A stretch of DNA of 64,000 nucleotides from positions 62,001 to 126,000 of the forward strand of contig NZ_JACJSD010000006.1 in NCBI RefSeq assembly GCF_014697615.1, read 5' to 3'. Under the pieces are notes generated by a model, which saw only the letters and a program-made list of their open reading frames with translations, did no database searches and was not told the origin of the DNA. The DNA comes from Nostoc sp. FACHB-280 (GTDB taxonomy: Bacteria; Cyanobacteriota; Cyanobacteriia; Cyanobacteriales; Nostocaceae). Below are positions 51,059-61,300 of the stretch, one piece after another; position 1 is the first letter of the stretch; every line of letters begins with the position of its first letter. Both the position numbers and the translations under genes were made by a program.

Positions 51059-53407
51059 CTAGACAAATCTGCCATTAATTGGGTTGCGGCGTTGGATACC
51101 AATTACCGATGGACGAGGAGCGCCTTGGGGTTGACCTTGAATATTGCTAGGCCAACTACTACCACGAGGAACAGTACGAGTCTGATTGAATAGCGTACCA
51201 TCCAAAGCCAACATTTCTATTGAGCGGCTGAGAATTGTCCCATCATTAATTGGGGAATCTTCACCAGGATGCTGGACGGAAATAATCAGTGTATCGCCCA
51301 CAAAAGTCGGCCCTGTCATTTCACAACGCACAGGCCCTTGAGCAAATGGAAAGACTCTTCCCGCATCAGGGCCACTGGTGGGGATAAAGAACAGCCAATT
51401 ATTACCAAACACACCCGTAAAACTGGAGATATTACCCGTACTTGTGTGATTGATAGTTGTGGGATTACCAGCAGCACCAACGTTAAAACCGTTATGGGTA
51501 CCGGTGGACATATCCGTTACACCCCAAACGTTGGCTTGATTATCAAATACTAAGTTGTCTACACTGGCAAAACCAGCACCATCTTCTGCTCCGGCTTCAC
51601 CACCTTGAACAAATCTTTGCCATCTAAAGGTGAGTCCAGTGCTATCTGCACTATCTTCAATAATTTTGTAAAGTCCGCCTGACTGTTGAGTAGCATTCAC
51701 AGCAGCACTTAACTTAGCCACTTGGAAAATGCGAGAATCAGGATAACCGTCACTTCCAGGCGCACCATCAGTGTACGAAATGAAGACTTCTCTGCGATTG
51801 ATAGGATGTATTTCCAAATCTTCTGGGCGGGCGGTAGGAGTTCCCCCAATTAAGTTAGCAGCGAGGAACGCATCGCAGAGAACCGCACCTTGGCTAGTGT
51901 AGAAATCTTGGAGTGTTCTACCTTGATAATCTGGTAAGGCTATAGCTTCGTTAGTGCGATCGCAATTAAATGCTCCACCATTAACAGTCTGTCCAGCCAC
52001 ACCATTACGTCTGGGTAGTGGTAAACGACCTTGATTTTGTGCTACACCACGCGCCGCAAATTCTACAGATGAAATTACAGAAGGGGAGAGCGGGTTTGTG
52101 GGGGTATTGAGCCGTAAAGGTAGCCATTGGCCTGTACCATCTGGATTGTAACGAGCTACATAGAGAGTACCGCTTTCCCATAAATTGCTATTTGCTTTAC
52201 TGGTGGGTGAAGTCACAACAGCATCACTAATAAATTTCCATGTGTGTCCGCCGCGTCGATCATCACCCATATAGGCAACTAATTTTTTCCCAGCTTCCAC
52301 ACGCATAGTAATGTTTTCATGGCGGAAACGACCCAAAGCTGTATGTTTGCGGGGACGGAAATTGGGATTAGCTGGGTCAATTTCTACCATCCAGCCATAT
52401 TTTTCGCCAATTAAACCAAACCTTTCTCCAGTTGTTTCAGGGGTGTAACCTGTTTGAGAACCATTAGGTTGGACTGCTTCTGTCACACCGACAAAAAAGG
52501 CAGAAGCACCTTGGAAGTTTTCTTCCGCAGATAAGATTGTTCCCCAAGGTGTTGTACCACCAGAACAGTTGAACGCAGTACCAATAATTTTGTTACCCAA
52601 TCCATCAGCATTTACACTTTCAAATACTTGGGTTGCAGCTGGGCCAGTACCATATAAATAATTTTGGTCGCCTTGTTGATAGCTAAGAGTTCCCCAGCTA
52701 GTAACGCTTTGATATCTATCGGTTCTTTGGCGGTTGATTCCCAAGCCAGACAAACCATGAATCCGACGATTTCGGGGATCTCTAACTACGGTAAAACGTC
52801 TAGCAGAGTTGCGGCGAGAGATGCGAACAATTGAACCGCCTACGTTGTATAAAAATTCTCCATCTAGTTCCACACCTCTGGTTGCTGGTAAAGACCGACC
52901 AATGACTGGTGGAAATGTTGTTGGTAGCCCTTGAACATCAGCAGGCGCTTCTGGTGCTAAAGCCGAAAGGGGAAAACCAACATATTCATGATTCACCCAC
53001 AAAAAGCCTTCATCATTGGTTCTGCCCAGAGGAATGAAACCAGTGTAGTCGCAGTTGTACCCAAAATATTCATCAGGGTTGGGAAACACGCGATCGCCCC
53101 AACTGACGATAATGTAACGCTCAAATTCTGGCGGTACAATCACATCATCAACAACATTGTAGCTAGGCAAATTGGGACTGGTAGAAGGTGCAATTACTTG
53201 TCCTTGTCCAATTCCTGTTGGTAAGAAACTAGGTTGAGTTTGATAAATCGGTAAAGGATGCGGTAAACGTACTGGTGTAAAGCTTAGTGGAGTTGTTGTT
53301 GCCTCGGCGACATTAGACAAACCTGTTAAAAGTTTGTCTCCCAATACAGCAGCCCCCGCACTGCCACCAAAAAATATAAGAAGTTGTCTTCGACTTAATG
53401 TAGACAT
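51059..53407 (-). CDS. phoX: PhoX-family (DUF839) exported alkaline phosphatase
   Basis: A 782-residue secreted protein of the PhoX family, Ca/Fe-dependent phosphatases that release phosphate from organic esters. The Tat-type signal is at the N terminus (SRRQLLIFFGGSAGAAVLG). Conserved pieces include FGYNCDYTGFIP, NEGFLWVNHEYVG, GTILSAEENFQGA, FRHENITMRVEAGKKLVAYM, GDDRRGGHTWKFIS, RPEDLEIHPINRREVFISYT and DNLVFDNQANVWGVTDMS, which carry metal-binding residues. The ATG at 53407 is preceded by GAGGA; a TTG one codon earlier is less likely. Probably induced by phosphate starvation, but no Pho box was found. Some family members are not phosphatases. Confidence 0.88.
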   Translation of the reverse strand: MSTLSRRQLLIFFGGSAGAAVLGDKLLTGLSNVAEATTTPLSFTPVRLPHPLPIYQTQPSFLPTGIGQGQVIAPSTSPNLPSYNVVDDVIVPPEFERYIIVSWGDRVFPNPDEYFGYNCDYTGFIPLGRTNDEGFLWVNHEYVGFPLSALAPEAPADVQGLPTTFPPVIGRSLPATRGVELDGEFLYNVGGSIVRISRRNSARRFTVVRDPRNRRIHGLSGLGINRQRTDRYQSVTSWGTLSYQQGDQNYLYGTGPAATQVFESVNADGLGNKIIGTAFNCSGGTTPWGTILSAEENFQGASAFFVGVTEAVQPNGSQTGYTPETTGERFGLIGEKYGWMVEIDPANPNFRPRKHTALGRFRHENITMRVEAGKKLVAYMGDDRRGGHTWKFISDAVVTSPTSKANSNLWESGTLYVARYNPDGTGQWLPLRLNTPTNPLSPSVISSVEFAARGVAQNQGRLPLPRRNGVAGQTVNGGAFNCDRTNEAIALPDYQGRTLQDFYTSQGAVLCDAFLAANLIGGTPTARPEDLEIHPINRREVFISYTDGAPGSDGYPDSRIFQVAKLSAAVNATQQSGGLYKIIEDSADSTGLTFRWQRFVQGGEAGAEDGAGFASVDNLVFDNQANVWGVTDMSTGTHNGFNVGAAGNPTTINHTSTGNISSFTGVFGNNWLFFIPTSGPDAGRVFPFAQGPVRCEMTGPTFVGDTLIISVQHPGEDSPINDGTILSRSIEMLALDGTLFNQTRTVPRGSSWPSNIQGQPQGAPRPSVIGIQRRNPINGRFV

Positions 53408-53881
53408 CAAATTTTCCTCTGTTGTATCAGGAGAAATTTACTAGTAACCAACTCTTTTCCAAGCTGAAGAAATAACTCAAATTATGTGAGTTTTGTCAGT
53501 TTCAAACTTTAGTAAACCGACTTTAAAGCGTAGGTTAACACTGAGATTATCGTTAAAGTTTCACACTATATCCCAGATTTTACTTAACCTAATTACCAAT
53601 AATTATTAGTAGGTTATATAATGGTTAACTTAAAATTATGACTATCAACATAGTCATAATTTCTGTTGTTTCTCACAAAAATATCCCCAATTTCTTGAAG
53701 AAGTCGGGGATTTGACATTACATCTGTATTGAGTAAGCAACTAGTACAGTTCGGCGTAAATAAACCGACCACACTTCGACGGCGCTCAGTGACCATAAGA
53801 AATTGCTAAAAGGCTTGTTGTATCAATATTCTTTCTTTTTCTTTTTGACCTTTTACTTTTGCCTTGTTGTACTAGTCTCTT
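53408..53881. repeat. Intergenic region with a hairpin shared with MITE copy D
   Basis: This 474-base AT-rich gap separates phoX and the DUF928 gene. It holds the hairpin ATCCCCAATTTCTTGAAGAA...GGGGAT (53683..53711), a near copy of the hairpin in M1 copy D, the string ACTTCGACGGCGCTCAGTGACC (53771..53795), and a TTTTGACCTTTTACTTTTGCC run. The 3' side of the DUF928 gene lies here. No gene was recognised. Confidence 0.55.
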
Positions 53882-54700
53882 TTATTGACTAGCTGCTGTC
53901 GTGGGATGGAGGGGGATTAATGGCTGCTTAGACATTGCTTCTAATCCTACTGATTGTAAAACATCATCCCAATCTCGGACTAAAGTTAAGTCATTGGGAT
54001 GGGAAGCACGTAAATCAGCCAAGGTTTTTAATGTGTCATGCCAGTAACCATTTTCTGCATAGATGATGACACGTTGTTTAGGTGTTGCTGTTTGTAATTT
54101 ACTTGCTAATGTTGGGGGTACTTCGATACGTTCAATCCAGCCACTAGCAATTGGATCGCCACTGCGATCGCCGTTGGTAGAATCACACAGTAAAGAAAAA
54201 CGCCATTGATATTTTTTGCCAACTTCCAACCCCGAAAAATCTGTAGGTAAGGTGTAGCTCATAATGCCACTGCTGGCTGTGATCGGCAGAGTTTTGTCAA
54301 GTAATTCTTCTCCAGTTTCATCCCTGAGTAAAAACCCAGCTTGCTGTGCAGAGGTTTGGGGAACATTGACAAAAAATGCCGGGCGATCGCTCACTGTCAA
54401 TTCTACGGGAATTTGATTAGCGGCACTCTTGGGTGGTTTGGGTGGTAAAACTCCACTGATATTTTGCGGACTACATTTTCCCCTAGCTGCGCCGGCTTCG
54501 AGATTGCGAGAACCACGAATTCCTGGCACTTTAAATTTTAATAGAGAACGGCGACGCGGGAATAATCTAGGTGTAGAACGCGGAATACTGAATTGAGCAA
54601 TGCTATTAGTGGGTGCTGCAATTGTAGGGATTGTCCCCAGCCACAAATCGGGAATGAGAGTTAAGCCTAATGTAATTAATAGTAAGTTTCTATTGAGCAT
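53882..54700 (-). CDS. DUF928 domain exported protein
   Basis: A 272-residue protein of the cyanobacterial DUF928 family: signal peptide (~1-29, LLLITLGLTLIPDLWLGTIP then TIAAP), a basic Pro-rich region (PRLFPRRRSLLKFKVPGIRG), then a beta-rich domain (AGAARGKCSPQNISGVLPPK, PVELTVSDRPAFFVNVPQTS, KYQWRFSLLCDSTNGDRSGD) and a C-terminal helical part (WHDTLKTLADLRASHPND). The family is often near CHASE2 and TPS-CHAT genes. The role is unknown; an envelope or periplasmic part of that signalling cluster is the inference. ATG at 54700. Divergent from the CHASE2 gene. Confidence 0.85.
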   Translation of the reverse strand: MLNRNLLLITLGLTLIPDLWLGTIPTIAAPTNSIAQFSIPRSTPRLFPRRRSLLKFKVPGIRGSRNLEAGAARGKCSPQNISGVLPPKPPKSAANQIPVELTVSDRPAFFVNVPQTSAQQAGFLLRDETGEELLDKTLPITASSGIMSYTLPTDFSGLEVGKKYQWRFSLLCDSTNGDRSGDPIASGWIERIEVPPTLASKLQTATPKQRVIIYAENGYWHDTLKTLADLRASHPNDLTLVRDWDDVLQSVGLEAMSKQPLIPLHPTTAASQ

Positions 54701-55084
54701 ATTTTTTACAATATGTATGTTTTTATTAATGACTATTTCATACTATTTCAAGTTTCATTTTATGAATCTCTTCTGCCTAAATTTAGTTAATTTAGGCGTA
54801 AGATAGCCTCAGTAAAAACACTATAGCACTCCTTAATCATTCATAAATTAAAGAGATGCCCAGATTCTTGGAGAAATTCAGGGAGCTAAATCTATTGTTT
54901 ATTTCAAATCAATTTCATTGAGAAATATTAAACAACCAATGACAGAGTGAAGAAAAACAGGTAATTTGGACGCACATTAGCAAAATATTAGTTACAGCAA
55001 ACAATTATCACCTCCAAATTTCTTGGGGAAACAAGCTATTTTTTAACATTTACACTTTAGTTAATTGATCAAGAGGTAACGCCA
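54701..55084. promoter_or_regulatory. Divergent intergenic region DUF928/CHASE2
   Basis: A 384-base AT-rich gap with promoters for both divergent genes. An imperfect inverted run GCCTAAATTTAGTTAATTTAGGC (54776..54798) is the only clear structure: CCTAAAT pairs with ATTTAGG. The 3' end contains AAGAGGTAACGCC before the CHASE2 ATG. No ORF or RNA seen. Confidence 0.4.
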
Positions 55085-56791
55085 ATGGTCGGTCAAAATT
55101 CCCAATTCCGCAATTTCCGTCAAACAGTTTTCACTATTGGCGGGACAGTGGTCGTCACTAGTGTAGCGATCGCAGGATTAATTTTGGGATTGCGAGAATT
55201 GGGTAGTTTGCAGGGGATGGAGTTAGCTGCATTTGATTGGTTAATGCGATCGCGTCCCGACGAAGGGGTAGACAATCGCTTTTTAATTGTGGGTGTGGAT
55301 GATAACGATATTCAAACCCGCAAAGAATATCCCATTGAAGACGGCACAATGGCGCAGTTATTAACAAAACTCGCAGAACACGAACCGCGTGTGATTGGGA
55401 TAGATATTTTGCGAGATGTGAAACAAGGCGCAGCCACAGGTCGTGCAGATTTAATGCAAATATTAGCAGACAACGAGAATATAGCGGCGGTTTGCGTTCT
55501 GAGTAAAGCCGATTCTCCTGGTATCGCCGCCGCACCTGGGATTCCTGAAGATAGAGTCGGGGTTGCAGATTTTCCTGTAGATGCTGGTGGTACAGTCCGC
55601 CAAGGGATGATTATTTCCGTTCCTAAAGCTTCCAAACTGCCCAAACCCAGCGAACATATCTGCAATATTGCTGATCCCGAAAACCAATTACCATCGCTGA
55701 GTTTTCAAATGGTGGTGCGTTACCTAGATGCTCAAGGGATTGAACCAGAACCAACAAAATCAGGGGAATTAAAATTTGGTTCCACTGTTCTTAAACGCCT
55801 AACACCAAAATCAGGCGGCTATCACAACATCGATACATCAGATTACCAAATACTACTTAACTACCGTTCTGCTAAAAATGCCGTCAAGCAAGTTTCTCTC
55901 AGTGATGTTTTAGCTGATAAAGTTGATCCAGCCTTAATCAAAGACAAAATTGTGATGATTGGCTATACTGCCCAAATTGTCAAAGATACCTTTTACACAC
56001 CATATAGTGCGGGTGCAGCCGATAGCCAAAAAATGCCAGGGGTAGTAGTTCACGCCCAAAATGCTAGTCAGATATTAAGTGCAGTTTTAGATAAACGACC
56101 TTTATTTTGGTATTGGAATGAATGGGAAGAAGGGTTGTGGATTTTTGCTTGGTCATTAGTTGGGGGATTTTTGGCTTGGCAAATTCGCAAACCTTGGCTG
56201 TTGATATTGGGTGGCGGTGTAGCGATCGCTGTATTATTAGGTAGTACTTATATCATCTTTATCCAAGCTGGTTGGATACCTTTAGTACCACCAGTTTTAG
56301 GTTTGTTAGGCAGTTCTGTTGCTGTGGTTTTAATAGACAGATATGCCGCCACAATTGTTAAAACAGTCAAAGGCTTTCTCAAAATTAATATTGACATTGA
56401 CGAAAACAAAAAAAATCAAGAAGTAGCAGCAATTACCGAAAGTGATTACTTTTTAGAACTACAACAAAAAGCCAAAGATTTGCGGGGGCGAGATAATATT
56501 GAAGACTTCCCACCCACAATTTTACCTACTGTAAATAACTTAGAAACTAATCATCTGTTAGCTGACACCATCATTTCTCAACCTCCTAATTCTGCACCCA
56601 CAGAAATAGATTATCTCCAGCAAGTACGCGACAGACGTAACCAAATTAATTCCCAAGAAACCTTACTACCTCACAACCCCAACAATAACTTAGAAATCAC
56701 CACCACACCAACCACAATTGAAGAACCAGACGAACTAGAATATCTAGCAGATTTACAACGTCGTAGTAAAAAATTGAAAGAAAACAAATAA
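55085..56791 (+). CDS. CHASE2-domain membrane protein without attached effector
   Basis: A 568-residue protein: one N-terminal helix (~15-36), an extracytoplasmic CHASE2 domain (~40-335; LAAFDWLMRSRPDEGVDNRF, VVGVDDNDIQTRKEYPIEDG, YHNIDTSDYQILLNYRSAKN), three C-terminal helices (~355-425: WIFAWSLVGGFLAWQIRKPW, ILGGGVAIAVLLGSTYIIFI) and a cytoplasmic, helical and disordered tail of ~145 residues. CHASE2 is usually fused to a kinase or cyclase; here there is none, so signalling may pass through the cotranscribed wHTH and ParA proteins. AAGAGGTAA precedes the ATG. The gene is five bases from the next. Confidence 0.9.
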   Translation: MVGQNSQFRNFRQTVFTIGGTVVVTSVAIAGLILGLRELGSLQGMELAAFDWLMRSRPDEGVDNRFLIVGVDDNDIQTRKEYPIEDGTMAQLLTKLAEHEPRVIGIDILRDVKQGAATGRADLMQILADNENIAAVCVLSKADSPGIAAAPGIPEDRVGVADFPVDAGGTVRQGMIISVPKASKLPKPSEHICNIADPENQLPSLSFQMVVRYLDAQGIEPEPTKSGELKFGSTVLKRLTPKSGGYHNIDTSDYQILLNYRSAKNAVKQVSLSDVLADKVDPALIKDKIVMIGYTAQIVKDTFYTPYSAGAADSQKMPGVVVHAQNASQILSAVLDKRPLFWYWNEWEEGLWIFAWSLVGGFLAWQIRKPWLLILGGGVAIAVLLGSTYIIFIQAGWIPLVPPVLGLLGSSVAVVLIDRYAATIVKTVKGFLKINIDIDENKKNQEVAAITESDYFLELQQKAKDLRGRDNIEDFPPTILPTVNNLETNHLLADTIISQPPNSAPTEIDYLQQVRDRRNQINSQETLLPHNPNNNLEITTTPTTIEEPDELEYLADLQRRSKKLKENK

Positions 56792-56796
56792 TCATC

Positions 56797-57093
56797 ATGA
56801 ATTACCAAGAACCAACCCAATCATCTCCCCAAAATAGTCAACTAGATATCCTCGATTTACCAGACGAACAGCGACAACTAATAAATTGGATAACTCGCCA
56901 ACAAAAAGTTACTTTAGCAGAAGTAGCAAGCCATTTGAATATTACTGAAGAACTAGCACAACAGCAACTAAAAACTTTAGTGACTCAAAGATTTATTCAA
57001 GAAGTAGATGATAGTGAATTAATCTACTATCAACCCTACTTTGGTGAAAAAAAGAAAAGTAAACTCAGTCAAAATATTTGGGATAAACTCTAA
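56797..57093 (+). CDS. Small winged-helix protein
   Basis: A 98-residue protein with a disordered N terminus and a winged helix-turn-helix (~25-85): LPDEQRQLINWITRQQKVTL, AEVASHLNITEELAQQQLKT, LVTQRFIQEVDDSELIYYQP. The C terminus is basic (FGEKKKSKLSQNIWDKL). It starts five bases after the CHASE2 stop and is certainly cotranscribed. MarR/DprA-like wing topology suggests DNA binding, but such small winged helices can also mediate protein contacts. A one-to-one partner of CHASE2 or ParA is plausible. Confidence 0.8.
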   Translation: MNYQEPTQSSPQNSQLDILDLPDEQRQLINWITRQQKVTLAEVASHLNITEELAQQQLKTLVTQRFIQEVDDSELIYYQPYFGEKKKSKLSQNIWDKL

Positions 57094-57116
57094 AATTATG
57101 TAAAAATTCTTACAAC

Positions 57117-57136
57117 TATAGCAATTCTAAATGATT
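57117..57136. repeat. Solo M1-type end
   Basis: TATAGCAATTCTAAATGATT is one terminal repeat of the M1 MITE family without a partner. It is followed 20 bases later by a different palindromic element (57157..57292), which may have replaced the rest. Confidence 0.45.
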
Positions 57137-57156
57137 CCTGAAAAAAATTAGTATGT

Positions 57157-57292
57157 GTAGTGGCGTGGCAAGGCTAAAATAGGGCATAAAAATAACTCTT
57201 GTGGTGTGGGCATCCTGCCCGCACCGGACGGGCTAGAAGCCCATCCCACAAGAAATTTATCATGCAACATTTAAGGCTTGCCGCGCCACTAC
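57157..57292. mobile_element. MITE-like nested palindrome upstream of the ParA gene
   Basis: Outer inverted ends GTAGTGGCGTGGCAAGGC (57157..) and GCTTGCCGCGCCACTAC (..57292), inner pair CTTGTGGTGTGGGC and GCCCATCCCACAAG; 136 bases. It lies between the wHTH and ParA genes and may separate or reshape the operon. The frame that precedes the ParA ATG reads through it. Confidence 0.68.
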
Positions 57293-57369
57293 GTACTATC
57301 AAACCGGATTTTTATATTACTCTGCGCTCTCTGTGTCTCTGTGGTTCGCCTACAAAAATCACTTTCATC

Positions 57370-58131
57370 ATGTCAAAAATTGTATCTATCCACTCCTTTC
57401 GCGGCGGTACAGGTAAATCAAACTCTACCGCTAACCTAGCCGGAATTGTTGCACGTTATGGTTATCGGGTTGGCATTGTTGATACAGATATTCAATCGCC
57501 AGGGATTCATGTTTTGTTTGGTTTTGATGAACAGAAAATGAAATATGCCTTGAATGATTATCTTTGGGGGCGCTGTAATATTGAAGAATCGGCATACGAT
57601 GTTAGCTCAGTTTTAGGGCATTCAGCAAACAAAAAAGGACGAATTTATCTCATTCCTTCGAGTATTAAAGCTAGAGATATCACCAAAGTCTTGCGGGAAG
57701 GATTTGATTTTAATTTACTTAACGAAGGCTTTCAAAAATTACTAACTGCTTTACAACTAGATTACCTCTTCATTGACACTCACCCAGGACTCAACGAAGA
57801 AACCTTACTTTCTATTGCTATTTCTGATATTTTAGTTTTAATTTTGCGTCCTGATCGCCAAGATTTTCAAGGTACAGCCGTCACCGTAGAAGTAGCCCGT
57901 AAACTGGAAGTACCAAATATGTTGTTGTTAATTAATAAAGCACTTCCAGCTTTAGATTTTGATGCTCTCAAACAACAAGTCGAAAAAATCTACAACGCAC
58001 CAGTAGCCGGAATTTTACCCCTAGCAGAAGAATTAATTCAACTAGCCAGTAGTGATTTATTCTGCTTACGTCATCCAGAACATCCCTTGAGTCAAGTTAT
58101 GGATAAAGTCGCACGGATGATTATGCAGTAA
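57370..58131 (+). CDS. MinD/ParA-family deviant Walker ATPase
   Basis: A 253-residue ParA/MinD-type ATPase. Start SKIVSIHSFRGGTGKSNSTA holds the deviant Walker A with the signature Lys; GIVDTDIQSPG and DYLFIDTHPGLNEETLLSIA are switch I and Walker B; VLILRPDRQDFQGTAVTVEV and LLINKALPALDFD follow. No C-terminal amphipathic membrane helix of the MinD kind is obvious. It may be the cytoplasmic output of the CHASE2 gene cluster, positioning or timing an envelope process. The ATG at 57370 follows repeat-derived sequence in frame (57199 start rejected). Confidence 0.9.
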   Translation: MSKIVSIHSFRGGTGKSNSTANLAGIVARYGYRVGIVDTDIQSPGIHVLFGFDEQKMKYALNDYLWGRCNIEESAYDVSSVLGHSANKKGRIYLIPSSIKARDITKVLREGFDFNLLNEGFQKLLTALQLDYLFIDTHPGLNEETLLSIAISDILVLILRPDRQDFQGTAVTVEVARKLEVPNMLLLINKALPALDFDALKQQVEKIYNAPVAGILPLAEELIQLASSDLFCLRHPEHPLSQVMDKVARMIMQ

Positions 58132-58172
58132 ATGGAATGGGTGTAAGGTGTGGGAGGGGTGGGAGCTTACAT

Positions 58173-58312
58173 CTTGCACCTAGCCTTGGCGAATGGAATT
58201 CGCGGCTAAACAAACGAAGTCCGCCTGCGCGGACTAATGAAAAATCAAGGTTTTGAAACCCGCGCAGGCGGGTTTTGCCTGTGTAGCCGCGACTTCAGTC
58301 GCCTGGTGCAAG
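58173..58312. repeat. Palindromic interspersed element, family P copy 3
   Basis: CTTGCACCTAG...GGAATTCGCGGCTA and TAGCCGCGACTTCAGTCGCC...GTGCAAG are inverted ends; inside are AGTCCGCCTGCGCGGACT and ACCCGCGCAGGCGGGT hairpins. It lies between the ParA gene and the first CHAT gene (convergent). Confidence 0.68.
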
Positions 58313-58379
58313 ATATGTGTGAGGATAGTGAAGAAATCTTTCCCCCCCTCTCTCCCCACACTCCCCACTCCCCATATCA

Positions 58380-61300
58380 TTACCAAGGATTTCCAATCAT
58401 CGTAAAAGCCGCCCAAAAATAGGGATGCGTCAACATTCTGTCGCCCATTTCTAGTAAAACTGGTGGTAAAGGAACATAACCACGCGCAGTCCGCAGCCTA
58501 CCCATTTCTATTCGCACTTGCCCTTTCAGCATAGCAACTTGCGATCGCCGCAGGGCTTCGGCTTTGATAGGTGCTATTTTCAACTTCTCATAAAATTGGG
58601 TCATTAATCCCAGTGTTCCTTCATCGGAAACATACCATAAACTTGCCAATGCAGATTTTGTACCAGCTTGCACCGCAAAACCAGCAAAACCTAATTCTGC
58701 ATCTTCATTACCCAAGGCTGTACGACAAGCACTCAGCACCACCAATTCCACTGGTGGGTGATTCCAACCCAATTGGCGAATCTGATCCATTTTTAATTGG
58801 GTGTCCCACAATTGAATATAAGAGTTACTCGGCGCACCGGAATTAAATTCGCCGTGAGTTGCTAGGTGAACAATCCCAAAGGCTGTTTGCTGTCGCTGGG
58901 CTTTTAGATTTGTTAAGGTGAAGGCTTCATTTAAAAAGGCTTTACCAGGCCACAGTTTTTGCGTGATAGTAGTTAATTCTGAAGGTACAGATGGTAGGGG
59001 ATCTTGATTCATAAATTGAGATGCACCCATCCCCAAAACTTCTGCTGTTTTAATATCAACGTATGTGGTATCTGTCAGGCTCAAACTTGGCATTAAGCCA
59101 ACACTATAGTTTTCAATAAGATACTGTTGACCATCATAAAGCGCCGCTATGGGCATAGTTCGCAAGCCTGCATCCACAATAAACACTAAATTGTTAATTT
59201 CTCGTGCTTGTAGATTAGATTTTAGGGGTGCAATCAGCCAGTTATATAGTTTTTGAGACGGAGTAAGATAGCTGTGTGACAAACTTGGTTGTGTGATATT
59301 GTTGGTAAACTGTTGACTCACAGCTAAAACTTGCGATCGCGTCACATCAATTACTTTCCGAATCGGTTCACCTTTACCCGTCACTACGACTAACTCTAAA
59401 ACATCATCAGCTTGAGGCATGAGTTTTTGTTCTGGTAAAACACTCCGCTTGAGTGTTTTCGGCACAAACGAAACGTAAATCAATGCAGGTTTTACACCTG
59501 TGGCAGCTTCAATGTTGACTAACATTTCACTAGCTTCTTTAATACCTTTAATTGGCGGTGTACCTGTACCTAAATATTGGGCAAACTGGTTAGTAAATCT
59601 AGCATCAATTTTAGATATCTCTTTATCTACATCTACATTTAGCAAAGACTGATCTTTTTCTAAAATTGGAATACTAGCTGTTTTCTTATCTTCTGTATCA
59701 GAATCATCTACATTAGTTAGGTCTATATTTAGCGGATTATTTGTTTCGGGATTAAAAGGATTATTTGGCTCTCCAGGAGGAGGATTATTTGTTCCAGGAT
59801 TAGGCGCGGGATTATCTGTTCCAGGATTATCGGGATTAGGTGTGGGAATAATTATTGGTTGTCGCGTGATATTAACATTGATTGATTGTGGTGCAGATTC
59901 CGAAACACCATCACTCACTTTAATGGTAAAAGCTGGTACTCGACCGACAGAACCTCTTTGTGGTGTATAAACTAAAACTGTATCTGGATTTAGAATAGTT
60001 TCTTGTGTAACGGGTGTTCCATCCTGCAAGTTTAAAGAACCAGATAATATCTCATCTACAAATATTTGGCTGACATCATTATTAACATCATGAGTATTAA
60101 TATTTAATGAACCAAAAGTAAATGTAACAGGACGATTTTGGCGAGTATCTGGTAAATTATAATTACCTGTTAAAGTCGGTGTGGTATTAACAGAAATAAT
60201 AGAAATTAAACCAGGCGTACCTTCTGCTTGTCCACCCAGTGGCAGTACAGGAAAAGTGTGAATTGGTGATGTCGGCGTAATTTGGGAATCGTCGCTATCT
60301 ATGATGTTTGCAACAGTTGGATTTTGATTAAGAAAACTAAGTTGACTGACGTTAATAGCTGCTTTTGTCCCATTCAAGTTAGCATCACCCACCACAAATG
60401 GCACATTATTTACGCCACCGTTATGTTGAATAGTGACAGAACCGGGTTGCGTAAATGCACTAGTCAAAATCGAATTTACTGTAGGCTGACCATTATCAAA
60501 AATTTCTCCTACTACCCTGACAGTGCCATTAGCTAAAAGATTAACATTACCACCTTGAGCAAGTGGGGGTGTATCAGGCAACGAAATACCAGCTTGAGGT
60601 GGAAGATTTGCAGTGAGAAACTCAATTTGTCCAACATCAATACTGCTCGCACTTGTATTGATACTGCCCACAGTAATGTTAGCACCAGCCCTTAAATTTA
60701 CTGCGCCTGCATTAGCAATACCCAAAATTAAATCTGCGGAAGTATCAATATTATTAGTTGTAATATTACCGCCTGCTGTTAAATTAACTGCGCCTGCCGT
60801 AGCACTTTCAAAACGACTGAAGGCTGAAGCATCAATATTATTAGTTGTAATATTACCGCCTGCTGTTATGTTAACTGTGCCGGACTGACCATTAAATCTA
60901 TCAGCAGTAATGATATTTTGAGTTATAACAACATCACCATTGCTAACAGTTAAACCAGAACCAGTTAACTTCACCTCACCATTATCGACAACTAAATTAG
61001 TGGCATTGCCACCACCACCACCAGTTAATAATGCCGCTAAATCATTCGATGGCAAATTATTATTAGTTGCATTTAACGGTTGAATTTCCAAACTCAAAGG
61101 ATTTCCCGCCAAACTGACTTTGAGTAAACTACTTCCCGGTACAGATGCAATTGTGACGTTACCCCCTGGAGCAGATAAACTGCCTGTACTTACCACTGTG
61201 CCAGCAAATAAACTTAAATTATTCCCTGATGGTACAGCTAAATTACCTTGGTTGAAAATTGCACTAGCAACACTACTATCAAAGGCGAAACTATTAGGTG

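Noticed and set aside
57199-57369. Upstream start of the ParA gene
   Set aside because: Those codons lie in a palindromic element and a GTCTCTGTGG-type repeat; MinD/ParA proteins start at SKIVSIHSFRGG.
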